The notes under the pieces were generated by a model that saw only the letters and a program-made list of their open reading frames with translations, did no database searches and had not been told where the DNA came from. DNA of 64,000 nt, from positions 1-64,000 of the forward strand of contig JBBQJT010000005.1 in assembly GCA_038326165.1 (NCBI GenBank), written 5' to 3'. The DNA is from JAEUUM01 sp038326165 (GTDB lineage: Bacteria; Bacteroidota; Bacteroidia; Chitinophagales; Saprospiraceae). Below, one piece after another: positions 16,005-25,701 of the stretch. The translations under genes were made by a program, and so were the position numbers. Position 1 is the stretch's first letter. Every line of letters begins with the position of its first letter.

Positions 16005-17154
16005 TATTGAAACCATTGGAGTAAGAACACAATTACAGCGATCGCATTTCAACGAGCATTCAGCGCCTTTGTATTTGACAAGTAGCTTTGTTTTTGATAG
16101 CGCCGAAGACCTAAGAGCTGCATTCAATGAAGAGACGGAGGCCTTCATTTATTCTCGATATGGTAATCCGAATAACGAAGAGTTTGTTTCAAAGGTCTCC
16201 ATAATGGAAGGTGCGGAGGCAGGAATAGCTACATCAAGCGGGATGGCAGCAATCTACGCGACTTTTATGTCACTAGTGAGTTCTGGTGACCATGTCATTT
16301 CTTGTTCATCCATCTTTGGAGCTACCCATACAATTTTTACCAAGTATTTTCCTAAAATAGGAGTAACTTATTCTTATTTTGATGCCAATGATGTTCATGA
16401 AATTGAAAAATTGATTAAGCCAAACACAAAGTTTGTTTATCTTGAAACACCCACCAATCCAGCAATTGAGGTTATTGACTTGGAGTTGGTAAATACGATA
16501 GTCAAGAAACATGGTTTAATACTGATTGTAGATAACTGCTTCGCCACTCCCTATCTACAAAAACCTATTGGATACGGTGCTGATATTGTCATTCACTCTG
16601 CCACAAAATACATGGACGGTCAAGGAAGGGTATTGGGTGGAGTAGTAGTAGGTAAGGAATCTTTAATTAGAGAAATCTATTTGTTCAACAGAATTACAGG
16701 AGCCTCATTATCTCCATTCAATGCTTGGATTTTGAGCAAGAGCATGGAAACACTACCATTAAGGATGGATAGACATTGTGATAATGCGCTGAAAGTTGCA
16801 AGGTTTTTAGAGGGGCAGAAAGGGATTCTTCAAGTAAAGTATCCTTTTTTGGAAAGTCATCCAAATTATGCGATTGCTAAAAAACAAATGAAATTAGGAG
16901 GAGGAATTGTGGCTTTTACACTTGAAGGCGGATTGCAAAAGGGCGCACAGTTTTTAAATAAACTCAATATGATCAAGATATCCGCCAATCTTGGGGATTC
17001 AAGAACAATAGCAACCCATCCAGCCAGTTCCACACATTGTAAACTCAGCGCTCAGGAAAGATTGCAAGTAGGGATTGATGATGGCATGATCAGAATTTCT
17101 GTTGGATTGGAACATTACGAGGATATCATAAATGACTTATCGCAAGCACTTTAA
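15991..17154 (+). CDS. O-acyl-homoserine sulfhydrylase (PLP-dependent Cys/Met metabolism enzyme)
   Basis: About 387 residues of the Cys/Met metabolism PLP family. Motifs are ATSSGMAAIYATFM, YLETPTNPAIEVID, VDNCFATPYLQKPIGYGAD and the PLP lysine in HSATKYMDGQGRVLGG (Lys about 206), then TIATHPASSTH. Next to metX and hom it most likely makes homocysteine directly from acyl-homoserine and sulfide (MetY/MetZ type). The R-V-L-G-G after the lysine resembles MetZ more than cystathionine gamma-synthase. The ATG at 15991 (MQNLNIETIGVRTQ) is preferred; the longer frame from 15889 would lie deep inside the OsmC gene. The exact acyl donor cannot be told from sequence. Confidence 0.85.
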   Translation: MQNLNIETIGVRTQLQRSHFNEHSAPLYLTSSFVFDSAEDLRAAFNEETEAFIYSRYGNPNNEEFVSKVSIMEGAEAGIATSSGMAAIYATFMSLVSSGDHVISCSSIFGATHTIFTKYFPKIGVTYSYFDANDVHEIEKLIKPNTKFVYLETPTNPAIEVIDLELVNTIVKKHGLILIVDNCFATPYLQKPIGYGADIVIHSATKYMDGQGRVLGGVVVGKESLIREIYLFNRITGASLSPFNAWILSKSMETLPLRMDRHCDNALKVARFLEGQKGILQVKYPFLESHPNYAIAKKQMKLGGGIVAFTLEGGLQKGAQFLNKLNMIKISANLGDSRTIATHPASSTHCKLSAQERLQVGIDDGMIRISVGLEHYEDIINDLSQAL

Positions 17155-17164
17155 AAAAGGAAAG

Positions 17165-18346
17165 ATGAAAAATATAAGATTGGGCTTATTTGGGTTTGGC
17201 GTGGTTGGTCATGGTTTGTATCAAGCCCTTAATCAAAGCACTGGTTTCAAAGCAGTAATTAAAAAAATTTGCGTCAAGGACAAGAATAAGAAAAGAGATA
17301 TTGACGGAGAAATATTTACTTTTGACAGGAATGAAATATTGGACGATCCTGAGATAGATGTAGTGGTTGAGTTAATTGATGATGCAGATGAGGCATTTAA
17401 GATCGTGAAAAGTGCAATGGAAAATCACAAACATGTTGTTACTTCCAACAAGAAAATGGTTGCATTTCATTTACAGGAACTGCTCGATCTGCAGAGGAAA
17501 TATAATGTTGGTTTATTGTACGAAGGTTCAGCTTGTGGAAGTATCCCCATAATCAGAACGCTTGAAGAATATTTTGACAATGAAGATTTAATAAAGGTTT
17601 CTGGAATTTTTAATGGAACAACGAATTATATACTCAGTCGAACCATCAATGATGGTTTATCATATGATGCTGCCTTGAAAGGCGCGCAAGAACTTGGCTT
17701 TGCAGAAAGTGATCCTACAAATGATGTTGAAGGTTATGATGCGAAGTACAAAGCCATTATAATTGCCTTGCATGCATTTGGTTTTGTTGTAAGGCCTGAG
17801 GAAGTGCTAAATTTTGGGATATCCACGTTGAGTCAATATGATCTAATATTCGCCAGAGAAAAGTCATTAAGTATTAAGCTAACTCCAATAATACGGAAAC
17901 TTAGAGGCAAAGAATTGTCCATATTTGTCATGCCCAGATTGGTGACAATAAGCAATCATTTGTTTAAAGTTGAAGACGAATTTAATGGTGTTATAGTGGA
18001 AGGAAAGTTTTCCGGAGAACAGTTTTTTCAGGGACGTGGTGCAGGTGGCTTGCCCACAGGAAGCGCAGTATTATCTGACATATCAGCACTTTCTTATGAT
18101 TATAGGTATGAATACAAAAAGAATTTACAACATCAAATTCATTCATTTAGCAATGATTTACTTGTAAACATTTATCTGAGATTTAATTCAGATCAAGAGC
18201 TGGATAAACTAAAGTTCGATTCAATTGAAACAAGATTTTATAGCTCAAATCATAATTACGTGATAGGAAAGATAAATCTTCAGAATTTGATCATGCTAAG
18301 AGAGGAATTGCTAAAGAAGCAATTGTTTTTTGCATTGTTGGAATAA
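17165..18346 (+). CDS. hom: Homoserine dehydrogenase
   Basis: A 393-residue NAD(P)-dependent enzyme making homoserine from aspartate semialdehyde. The Rossmann motif LGLFGFGVVGHGLYQAL opens the protein; ACGSIPIIRTLEEYF, ISGIFNGTTNYILSR (as VSGIFNGTTNYILSR) and GFAESDPTNDVEGYDAKYK include substrate-binding and catalytic residues. The last 70 residues are weakly ACT-like, so feedback control by an end product is uncertain. The ATG at 17165 follows AAAAAAGGAAAG and is 10 bases after the sulfhydrylase stop; the frame from 17132 adds an unlikely tail. As last gene it supplies homoserine to MetX, completing homoserine-to-homocysteine in one operon. Confidence 0.92.
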   Translation: MKNIRLGLFGFGVVGHGLYQALNQSTGFKAVIKKICVKDKNKKRDIDGEIFTFDRNEILDDPEIDVVVELIDDADEAFKIVKSAMENHKHVVTSNKKMVAFHLQELLDLQRKYNVGLLYEGSACGSIPIIRTLEEYFDNEDLIKVSGIFNGTTNYILSRTINDGLSYDAALKGAQELGFAESDPTNDVEGYDAKYKAIIIALHAFGFVVRPEEVLNFGISTLSQYDLIFAREKSLSIKLTPIIRKLRGKELSIFVMPRLVTISNHLFKVEDEFNGVIVEGKFSGEQFFQGRGAGGLPTGSAVLSDISALSYDYRYEYKKNLQHQIHSFSNDLLVNIYLRFNSDQELDKLKFDSIETRFYSSNHNYVIGKINLQNLIMLREELLKKQLFFALLE

Positions 18347-18380
18347 AGTCGTAGTGAGTGCTCCAACAATTATTTTACTA

Positions 18381-18414
18381 AAAGCATCTAGATTGTAAAT
18401 TAACTTGATGCTTT
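18381..18414 (+). terminator. Probable terminator of the metX-hom operon
   Basis: AAAGCATC pairs with GATGCTTT around an 18-base loop that can extend the stem with one mismatch. The downstream bases ATATCTTTG make only a weak U tract. Confidence 0.45.
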
Positions 18415-18432
18415 ATATCTTTGAAGTTTACA

Positions 18433-18467
18433 AATAAAAAACCCTGTTTTATTGCTAAAACAGGGTT
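18433..18467 (-). terminator. Terminator of the RRM protein gene
   Basis: Read on the - strand, AACCCTGTTTTAG and its complement form a perfect stem at 18441-18467, followed by GTTTTTTATTTG. It lies 28 bases beyond the stop of the RNA-binding protein gene. Confidence 0.88.
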
Positions 18468-18494
18468 GAGAGATCTTATTTCAAGAAGAAAAGA

Positions 18495-18818
18495 CTACCA
18501 GCTGTTACCGCCTCCGCCTCTTCTATCGTTGTATCCGCCTCTGTTGCCACCGCCGAAATTACTGCGTGGTCTGTCTTCACGAGGTTTAGCCTCGTTGACA
18601 TTGATGGTTTTACCCATGTGGTCAGTTTGATTCAAACTGCCGATTGCGTTGTTTGCCTCTTCGTCGTTTGGCATTTCAACAAAACCAAAACCACGTGATC
18701 TGCCGGTGTCGCGATCTAAAATTACCTTAGCTGAGGAAACTTCACCATACTCAGCAAACAAATCACTCAAGTCTTTATCTGATGCAGAAAAGCTTAAGTG
18801 TGAAACGTAAATGTTCAT
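18495..18818 (-). CDS. RRM-type RNA-binding protein with Gly-rich tail
   Basis: 107 residues. A single RNA recognition motif fills residues 1-80, with RNP2 as IYVSHL and RNP1 as RSRGFGFVEM. A Gly-Arg-Asn tail follows (GGGNRGGYNDRRGGGG), as in cold-inducible RNA-binding proteins of cyanobacteria and Bacteroidota. It probably binds single-stranded RNA and affects folding, stability or translation in a phylum lacking Hfq in most members. The 265-base upstream gap to the SRAP gene is AT-rich. A possible -7 box on the - strand (TAACTTCG, near 18920) would imply a leader of about 100 bases, which would suit post-transcriptional control, but this is not firm. Confidence 0.92.
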   Translation of the reverse strand: MNIYVSHLSFSASDKDLSDLFAEYGEVSSAKVILDRDTGRSRGFGFVEMPNDEEANNAIGSLNQTDHMGKTINVNEAKPREDRPRSNFGGGNRGGYNDRRGGGGNSW

Positions 18819-19083
18819 TATAAAAAAAGTTAAAAATTGACTAAACTGTTTTGATTGTTTTCAGATTCCACGAGCAAAAAATCATTCAAGAAATCATCCA
18901 ACTATCTTTATCTTGTGCGAAGTTATGAAAGATTATCAATTACTTGTGTAAAATACATTTATAATTAACAAATATTTTTTGCGACTCACATTAATATATA
19001 CATCTGTATTTCAATTAAGTTTCCTTTAGTGTGAAATATTTTTATCTTTTAACATAATTTATAGGCATATCTAAAGCAGTTTT

Positions 19084-19800
19084 ATGTGTGGGAGATCTTC
19101 TTTGATAAAATCAGAAAAGGAAATCGAAGAGAGATTTCAAGCAAGTTTTTATTCTGATGATTTGGTCCGCTACAATACATTACCCAATTTTAATATTACT
19201 CCTACTTCTTTTCAGCCTGTTATTACACAAGAAAATGTACATCAGTTGTTGTGGTATAGATGGGGCCTTATTCCTCATTGGGCCCAAGATGCCAAGATTG
19301 GAAGTTCCATGATCAATGCCAGGGTAGAAACATTATTAGAAAAAAATGCTTTCAAACCGTTGCTTTTAAATAACAGGTGTATTGTACCCTTAGATGGTTT
19401 TTACGAATGGAAGGCAATTGGAAAAAAAATTAAGGTGCCTTATAGGATCACACTGAATGATGAAAATTTATTTGCCGTTGCTGGATTGTGCACCCAATGG
19501 GTAAATCCTCAGGGTCAGCTTATTCATTCATTCACAATAATAACTCAAGAACCCAACGAATTGATGTCAACAATTCATGATCGGATGCCTGCCATTCTCA
19601 AGCCTGAAGATGAAGTCAGTTGGCTGAGTTCGAAATTATCAATAAATGAAGCATTGTCGTTGATTGAACCTTACGATTCAAATTTGATGAAAGCCTACCG
19701 GGTTTCGGATAGGATTAACAAAGCAAGCGAAAACGACATTGAGCTGATTGAAGAGGTTTCAGATGAACCATTCGATGAACAACTGAGATTATTTTCATAA
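19084..19800 (+). CDS. SRAP-family DNA-protein crosslink shield (YedK/HMCES-like)
   Basis: 238 residues beginning MCGRSS, so the catalytic Cys2 is exposed after removal of Met. Other conserved parts are WGLIPHWAQD, MINARVETLLEK (Asn), VPLDGFYEWK (Glu) and IHDRMPAIL (His). Proteins of this family covalently cap abasic sites in single-stranded DNA and protect them from cleavage. No LexA-type operator is visible upstream. The gene stands alone, facing the superoxide dismutase gene across a shared terminator hairpin. Confidence 0.93.
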   Translation: MCGRSSLIKSEKEIEERFQASFYSDDLVRYNTLPNFNITPTSFQPVITQENVHQLLWYRWGLIPHWAQDAKIGSSMINARVETLLEKNAFKPLLLNNRCIVPLDGFYEWKAIGKKIKVPYRITLNDENLFAVAGLCTQWVNPQGQLIHSFTIITQEPNELMSTIHDRMPAILKPEDEVSWLSSKLSINEALSLIEPYDSNLMKAYRVSDRINKASENDIELIEEVSDEPFDEQLRLFS

Positions 19801-19831
19801 AAAAAGCCGAAGAAATATTGCTCCGGCTTTA
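19798..19831 (-). terminator. Bidirectional terminator between SRAP gene and sod
   Basis: AAAGCCGaAG pairs with CTcCGGCTTT with one mismatch. On the - strand the stem is followed by a run of T, ending sod; on the + strand it also directly follows the SRAP stop codon. Confidence 0.75.
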
Positions 19832-19846
19832 TGAATTATTACTTGA

Positions 19847-20464
19847 TTAGTGGCTTGCCATTCTGTATTTTCCAGCAACCTCAGTCCAATCTATTACATT
19901 CCAGAATGCTGAAATGTAGTCAGGTCTTCGGTTTTGGTAGTTTAAATAATATGCATGTTCCCACACATCCAAAGCCATAAGAGGTCGTCCACCACCACCG
20001 TTTGCCTCTGGAATATCCATTAGAGGATTGTCCTGATTGGCAGTACTACAAACTGCAAGTTTTCCATCCTTATAAACCAACCATGCCCAACCACTGCCAA
20101 ATCTGGTTGTAGCAGCATTTGCAAATGCAGTTTTGAACTCATCAAAACTTCCAAAATCCTTGTCAATGGCTTGCGCTAATTCACCTGAAGGATTACCTCC
20201 GCCATTTGGTGATATTAATTCCCAAAATAAAGAATGGTTGTAATGACCTCCGCCATTGTTTCTAATTGCTACTGGTAAATGAGACATCATTTCTTGAAGT
20301 TCAATGATATTTTTTCCTTCACCTGCTGTGCCCCCAATCGCGTTGTTTAAATTGGTTACGTAAGCATTATGGTGTTTGCTATGGTGAATTTCCATAGTTT
20401 TTGCATCGATATGTGGCTCTAAAGCGGCATAGTCATAATGTAGTTCCGGTAATGTAAATGACAT
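19847..20464 (-). CDS. sod: Superoxide dismutase, Fe/Mn family
   Basis: A 205-residue cytoplasmic enzyme converting superoxide to oxygen and hydrogen peroxide. Metal ligands are visible: His in MEIHHSKHHNAYV (about residue 27), His in GHYNHSLFWEL (about 77), and Asp and His in DVWEHAYYLNYQNRRPDY (about 165 and 169). There is no signal peptide. The sequence alone does not settle whether iron or manganese is used. It is divergent from the operon that starts at 20670, with a 205-base gap between. Confidence 0.96.
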   Translation of the reverse strand: MSFTLPELHYDYAALEPHIDAKTMEIHHSKHHNAYVTNLNNAIGGTAGEGKNIIELQEMMSHLPVAIRNNGGGHYNHSLFWELISPNGGGNPSGELAQAIDKDFGSFDEFKTAFANAATTRFGSGWAWLVYKDGKLAVCSTANQDNPLMDIPEANGGGGRPLMALDVWEHAYYLNYQNRRPDYISAFWNVIDWTEVAGKYRMASH

Positions 20465-20630
20465 AATTAAAATATTTTATTACGAAGATAGCAGTTAAAA
20501 ATGGAATCTGTTTGCATCCGTTGAATAAGAAAACTTTAATTTGTTAAAAACTGATTTTAGGTTTAGATCGTAATTAAAAGAATCAAATTTGAATGTACGT
20601 GTACATAAACACAGTTAAGAGTTAATTAGC

Positions 20631-20658
20631 TTGATTTCATTTTTGTGTTGTACTTTTG
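20631..20658 (+). promoter_or_regulatory. Promoter of the receptor-importer-radical SAM operon
   Basis: TACTTTTG at 20651-20658 fits TAnnTTTG exactly, with TTG at 20631-20633 about 17 bases upstream. The start codon is only 12 bases past the box, so the transcript would have almost no leader. Confidence 0.55.
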
Positions 20659-20669
20659 AAATTCATTAA

Positions 20670-21404
20670 ATGCCGAGCTGTCTGAAGAAGTTTAAAAATT
20701 CAATTGCTGTTCTTGTTTTTAGCCGCAGCGCTAAGGCAGAAGCTTTGGTATTGAAAAAAAGCATCAACCAAAATCGGGTTAATGTTGACAAATTGGCTAA
20801 TTTGTTGGTCAAAAGGGTAAAAAAAATAACTGGTAAATGTGCATATCCGGTTTATTTTTCAAATGAATTAAATCAAGTTGGCGAGACCTTTGGCCACAAA
20901 TACTATAATGCGATTGCTGAAATTTTCTCAAAAGGATATGAAGGAGTCATAACAATTGGCAGTGATTGTCCAGCTTTGAATCATCATGATATCAATTTAG
21001 CGGCAGATTTACTGGAGTGCCAAGATATGGTGCTTGGACCAGCAACCGACGGAGGTATATATTTACTGGGCCTAAGAAAAGAGCGTTTTTTGAAAGGCGT
21101 ATTGAACAATCTTCCTTGGCAATCAGAAAACTTATTTCATGAAATAAACAAAAGAGGAGCAAAGCATGATGTTCTTCTTGAAATAAAAGCTGATATAGAT
21201 AATCAATCGGCGTTCAATGATATACTTGGTGATACCGAAATGCCACTTCATCTAAAAATACTTTTATTCAAGTGTTGGTTAAGAGTATTATTCATCGAAT
21301 ACACTACAAATTATAAATCTCGGATCCGTTTTTTGTGGAAATGTAATGAGTTGAGAGGCCCTCCAACAAACTTTGGAACATCCAAAATGTCTGTGACGAA
21401 TTAG
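20670..21404 (+). CDS. DUF2064 (TIGR04282-like) glycosyltransferase-fold protein
   Basis: 244 residues with a nucleotidyl/glycosyl-transferase A-type fold. Characteristic are VLVFSRSAKAEA near residue 15, GVITIGSDCPALN near 93 (metal or sugar-nucleotide binding) and LGPATDGGIYLLGL near 118. DUF2064 proteins are found in many operons and some are linked to arsenosugar synthesis, but nothing else here supports arsenic chemistry. It is the first gene of an eight-gene run, 34 bases before the TonB receptor. The last 40 residues look poorly conserved. The acceptor is unknown. Confidence 0.75.
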   Translation: MPSCLKKFKNSIAVLVFSRSAKAEALVLKKSINQNRVNVDKLANLLVKRVKKITGKCAYPVYFSNELNQVGETFGHKYYNAIAEIFSKGYEGVITIGSDCPALNHHDINLAADLLECQDMVLGPATDGGIYLLGLRKERFLKGVLNNLPWQSENLFHEINKRGAKHDVLLEIKADIDNQSAFNDILGDTEMPLHLKILLFKCWLRVLFIEYTTNYKSRIRFLWKCNELRGPPTNFGTSKMSVTN

Positions 21405-21438
21405 CCCTTTTCTTTTAACAATTTTACATAAAACAGGT

Positions 21439-24420
21439 ATGAAATATTTATTAACACTTTGGTGTTTGTCATTCACTTGCATTGTTTTTTCCCAAGCCGA
21501 TATGGAGGTTTTGGTGCTTGACTACAAGACCAATAATCCATTGGCTCAAATCGAATTATCCCTAACGAATTCTCAAATAGGTTTTACCCAAAATGGAACT
21601 ACAGATAAGTTTGGAAAGGTCTTGTTTAGGGGGCTTTCTACTTCTGGAAGTTATACAGTAGAGGTATTGGAGACTGGTGATTACAATGGTAATATTATGT
21701 CATCGATCAATTTAAGGAGCAACGCCAAATCAAGCGTAAGTATATTAGTTGGGCTCAAGAAGGAAGTAAGCCTCGACGAATTTACAGTTTCTGGTTCTTC
21801 TAAGATTAATGCTGCAAATGCAGAAGTTTCATCGCAATTGACCCAAAAGGAACTAGAAGCTTTACCCATTGAAGGCAGGGACATTACCCGAGCATTATTT
21901 AGGCTTCCCAACGTGGTTCAGGCCACTGGTTTTTACCCAGAAGCTCCTAATGTAAGCATCAATGGAGCGAATTCTCTGTTTACCAATTATTTGATTGATG
22001 GAATGGACAATAACGAACGATTTTTGGGTGGCATGAAATTCAATATCCCAGTAGGATTTGTAAAGGATATCAACGTTTTAACCAATAACTTTTCCACCGA
22101 GTATGGTTTAACAGCCAACGGGGTAGTAAATGTAACTTCCAAATCTGGCAGCAACACAACTACAGGCGAAGCATTCTTTGTTACCCGACCGGGGAGTGTT
22201 ATTGATGCTACATCTCCTTTTGCACAAAGGGATCTTTCTGGAAATCAAGTCAAAGATGGTTTTCAGCGATATCAAGCAGGTTTTGGCCTAGGAGGGGCGA
22301 TAATTCCTAACAAAACATTTTATTACCTCAATTATGAACACACCACTGATGTAAAGGATAATTTATTGAATTCTCCAGGCTTGGGTATCAATGAAGCCAT
22401 TCAAGGAACTAATCAATTTAATTACATTAGCTTGAAATTGGATCAAGTTTGGTCCAACAAATTTAGCAGTTCACTGCGTGTCAATCAAGGAATTGTAGCA
22501 ATTGGCAGACAAGCAGGAGGTTTGACTGGTGGAGTTGCATTCCCATCTGCTGCTAATTTTCAAGACAGAAACTCTACGCTTGTAGCATCACAAAATACCT
22601 ATTTGGGCAAAAATTTCAAGTCTGAAACAAATTTGCAATATGCAAGATTTAGATGGAATTACGGCAGAGCTGTTAATGAAGCCAGTCCTCAAGTAAATGT
22701 TTTGGACCCAAGTGAACAGAGTGTTGCTGTACTTGGTCACCCCGGTTATATATTTGATGCACTAGAGAATACTTGGCAAGCTCAACAAAAATTTACCTTC
22801 TACCGCGGCAATCACACCATCAAAACAGGAGGAGAAATTATTTCAGCGGATCATAGTCTTTTGGGCGGTGGCAATAGAAATGGAAATTATACGGTCAAGT
22901 TGACTCAAGGGCAATTGGACGAAATTAAGGTATTGAATAAGGGAGGCAATTTATCAATAAATGATTTGCCTTCTGATGTTCAAGTTTTGAATTACAATGT
23001 TGAAATATTGCCAGGTAGTTTTGGAGTGAGACAGAATGTTTTCAGCGCTTATTTGGAGGATCAAATTTCATTGAGTTCCAAGTTAAATTTAACCATTGGG
23101 GCCAGATATGACGTCGATAATTTGAGCAAAGGTGGTGGAGAAGATTATGATTTGGATAATATTGCACCGCGTACAAGTTTCAATTATAGACTAAACTCTA
23201 GGAGCAGTATTCGCGGAGGTTATGGAATATTTTACGATAAAATAAGTTACGCTGTTTATTCTGATGCCATACAACAAAACACAACCGCTCCTGGTTTTAG
23301 AGCTCAACTTCAAGCGTTAAAGGATAAAGGAATACTTCCAAATGACACAAATATTGACTTGATTACAGCTGATGGTAATTTCACTGCATCTTTGCCTTCT
23401 GTTGGTTATTTACAAGGTCCAAATGGTTCAACACTTGAAGGTCAAAGGGACCTTGCATTTTCAAATGAAAGACGAATTTTGAATCCAAATGGATACCAGA
23501 ATTCTTATACGCATCAATTCTCAATGGGTTATCAAAATCAAATTGGTAAGAATCTACTGTTTTATGTTGACCTTGTTCACAACCGATCATTCAATTTGTT
23601 TAGAGTTCGGGATCTGAACGCACCAAGTTCTTATCCATTAAATGATTCTTTGAATGTTGTTGTGCGCACCCAAGCTGATGCTGATCTTGACCGTGTTATA
23701 CCTATTGTTGGAAATACTGCCATTATTGGAAATGATACAATATCTGGAGTTGCTAGAGGAATTATTATGAGTGAGACTGGAGGAGAGAGCAGATACACAG
23801 CCTTAAGTTTGAACTTGCAAAAAGAAAGGGGAGAAGATTTCTATTCCTTCCGCCTCTGTTATACCCTGAGTCGCCTTGAGAACAATACCGAGGATATTAA
23901 CTTCCGAGCACAGGATAACAATGACTTTGAAGCAGAATGGGGCCCAAGTATCAATGACAGAACACACGTTATTAATGGTAACGCTACTTTTTACCCTTGG
24001 AAAGGATTGAGCTTCACATTGGCAGCTTTGTTTCAAAGTGGGCAGCCAATTAACAGAATTCCAAATGCATTGCGCTATGGTACAACTGACCTCAATGGTG
24101 ATGGAAGATCATTTGGTGATGCCTATGTAGGAAATAGTGATCGCCAGCCTGGAGAATCAAGAAACAGTGACCGTCTTGGTTGGGCAAATACCATTGATCT
24201 TGCCGCTGAATACGCTTTGCCTCTTGGAGGAAAATATAAGTCAAACTTGATATTTAGAGCTGATGTATTCAATTTATTCAACCAAGCCAACTTGAGCGGT
24301 TACAGCAATAATGCTTCTCAAAGCAATCAAATTCAAACTGGTTCAGCAGGAGATGCCATTGTACGCAGAAATTCAAGTGCGCCAAGACAATTTCAGTTCA
24401 GTTTGCGGTATGCATTTTAA
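21439..24420 (+). CDS. TonB-dependent receptor with carboxypeptidase-regulatory-like N-terminal domain
   Basis: A 993-residue outer-membrane protein. A signal peptide (residues 1-20, ending FSQA) precedes a CarboxypepD-reg-like domain (about 22-110), a plug domain (LPIEGRDITRALFRLPNV, then YLIDGMDNNERFLGG and VNVTSKSGS) and a long barrel ending FQFSLRYAF with the terminal Phe needed for outer-membrane insertion. The layout resembles Oar-like receptors without a SusD partner. It precedes an ABC importer in the same operon, so it plausibly brings the same substrate through the outer membrane. There is no clear TonB box. Confidence 0.9.
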   Translation: MKYLLTLWCLSFTCIVFSQADMEVLVLDYKTNNPLAQIELSLTNSQIGFTQNGTTDKFGKVLFRGLSTSGSYTVEVLETGDYNGNIMSSINLRSNAKSSVSILVGLKKEVSLDEFTVSGSSKINAANAEVSSQLTQKELEALPIEGRDITRALFRLPNVVQATGFYPEAPNVSINGANSLFTNYLIDGMDNNERFLGGMKFNIPVGFVKDINVLTNNFSTEYGLTANGVVNVTSKSGSNTTTGEAFFVTRPGSVIDATSPFAQRDLSGNQVKDGFQRYQAGFGLGGAIIPNKTFYYLNYEHTTDVKDNLLNSPGLGINEAIQGTNQFNYISLKLDQVWSNKFSSSLRVNQGIVAIGRQAGGLTGGVAFPSAANFQDRNSTLVASQNTYLGKNFKSETNLQYARFRWNYGRAVNEASPQVNVLDPSEQSVAVLGHPGYIFDALENTWQAQQKFTFYRGNHTIKTGGEIISADHSLLGGGNRNGNYTVKLTQGQLDEIKVLNKGGNLSINDLPSDVQVLNYNVEILPGSFGVRQNVFSAYLEDQISLSSKLNLTIGARYDVDNLSKGGGEDYDLDNIAPRTSFNYRLNSRSSIRGGYGIFYDKISYAVYSDAIQQNTTAPGFRAQLQALKDKGILPNDTNIDLITADGNFTASLPSVGYLQGPNGSTLEGQRDLAFSNERRILNPNGYQNSYTHQFSMGYQNQIGKNLLFYVDLVHNRSFNLFRVRDLNAPSSYPLNDSLNVVVRTQADADLDRVIPIVGNTAIIGNDTISGVARGIIMSETGGESRYTALSLNLQKERGEDFYSFRLCYTLSRLENNTEDINFRAQDNNDFEAEWGPSINDRTHVINGNATFYPWKGLSFTLAALFQSGQPINRIPNALRYGTTDLNGDGRSFGDAYVGNSDRQPGESRNSDRLGWANTIDLAAEYALPLGGKYKSNLIFRADVFNLFNQANLSGYSNNASQSNQIQTGSAGDAIVRRNSSAPRQFQFSLRYAF

Positions 24421-24450
24421 TTTACCCGAAAACGAAGAAAATGGTATGAT

Positions 24451-25695
24451 ATGGAAAAGCTGAAAAATCGATCATTGAAATATTGCAGTATATTTTTTGT
24501 GTTGTGTTCTTTTCTTTTTGTGAAATGTTCTGATCAAAGCAATGTTAAGACCATTCAACCAAAGGTATACAAGAGTTGGGCAGCAGTAGAATCTGGTGGA
24601 AAAAATTCAAGTGTGCAAATGATGATGTGGCAAGGTGATCCACTCATCAACGCGTACATGCAGAATTTTGTAATTCCTCGGGTCAAGGAGCTTTACGGTA
24701 TCGATTTGAAAATCAATCCTGGCCAAGGAACTGAAATAGTAAAACAATTAATGACTGAAAAGGAAGCAAATGTGAGCAAAAGTTCCATAGACCTAGCTTG
24801 GATCAATGGGGAAACATTTTTTCAGTTGAAACAGCTTAATACAATGTTTGGACCTTTTGTTGAACTGTTGCCAAATTCACAGTACATAGATCTTGATAAT
24901 CCATTCATTGGAACTGACTTTCAGCAAAAAACGGATGGATATGAATGCCCTTGGGGCAATGTTCAGTATTGTACCATTTATGATTCTATCAGGACAGCTG
25001 TTCCCCCACAAGACTTGGCAGAGTTATCCCATTATTTAAAGTTGCATCCTGGGAAGTTCACCATTCCTTACGAATTTACGGGTATGACTATGCTCAAGTC
25101 ATGGATGGTGGCACTCTCTGAGGATAAGAATTTTTTGAACGGGCCCTTTGATGAGGATAAATACAATAATATATCGAATAAGCTGTGGAACTATATCAAC
25201 GAGAATAAGCAGAATTTTTGGAGAAATGGGAAAACTTTCCCTGAGAATCTCTCACAACTTCATCAACTATTTATAAATCATGAAATAGATTTTACCATGA
25301 GTAACAATGATTGTGAGGTGGATAATAAAATCATTCAAAAGCTTTTTCCTCCATCAACCCGTGCTTATGTCATGAAATTTGGTAGCATACAAAATTCACA
25401 CTATTTGGGTATCGCCGCTGGCTCAGCCAATACAGCAGGAGCAATGATGGTTATCAATTTTCTTATTTCTCCCGAAGCACAACTGAAGAAGTACAATCCT
25501 GAAATATGGGGCGATGGTACAATATTGACCATTGATAAGTTACCTATGGAATGGCGCAATCAATTTGCCAATGTGACTTCAAGAAAATACTCTCCCAAAA
25601 GGGTTAAAATTGAGGCCCTTGCATTGCAAGAACCAGACCCAGAATATATGATCAGATTGTATAGAGATTTTAGAACCAAAGTAATTGAAAATTAA
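24451..25695 (+). CDS. YnjB-like ABC transporter substrate-binding lipoprotein
   Basis: This 414-residue periplasmic binding protein has a lipoprotein signal peptide ending LFVKC (Cys about residue 26). The first domain carries MMMWQGDPLINAYMQNFV, and INGETFFQLKQLNTMFGPF and YECPWGNVQY follow. The C-terminal part holds NFLISPEAQLKKY and PEIWGDGTIL. These recall E. coli YnjB, the binding protein of the poorly understood YnjBCD importer. It lies 30 bases after the TonB receptor and 6 before the first permease. The ligand is not known. Confidence 0.82.
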   Translation: MEKLKNRSLKYCSIFFVLCSFLFVKCSDQSNVKTIQPKVYKSWAAVESGGKNSSVQMMMWQGDPLINAYMQNFVIPRVKELYGIDLKINPGQGTEIVKQLMTEKEANVSKSSIDLAWINGETFFQLKQLNTMFGPFVELLPNSQYIDLDNPFIGTDFQQKTDGYECPWGNVQYCTIYDSIRTAVPPQDLAELSHYLKLHPGKFTIPYEFTGMTMLKSWMVALSEDKNFLNGPFDEDKYNNISNKLWNYINENKQNFWRNGKTFPENLSQLHQLFINHEIDFTMSNNDCEVDNKIIQKLFPPSTRAYVMKFGSIQNSHYLGIAAGSANTAGAMMVINFLISPEAQLKKYNPEIWGDGTILTIDKLPMEWRNQFANVTSRKYSPKRVKIEALALQEPDPEYMIRLYRDFRTKVIEN

Positions 25696-25701
25696 ACAAA
25701 A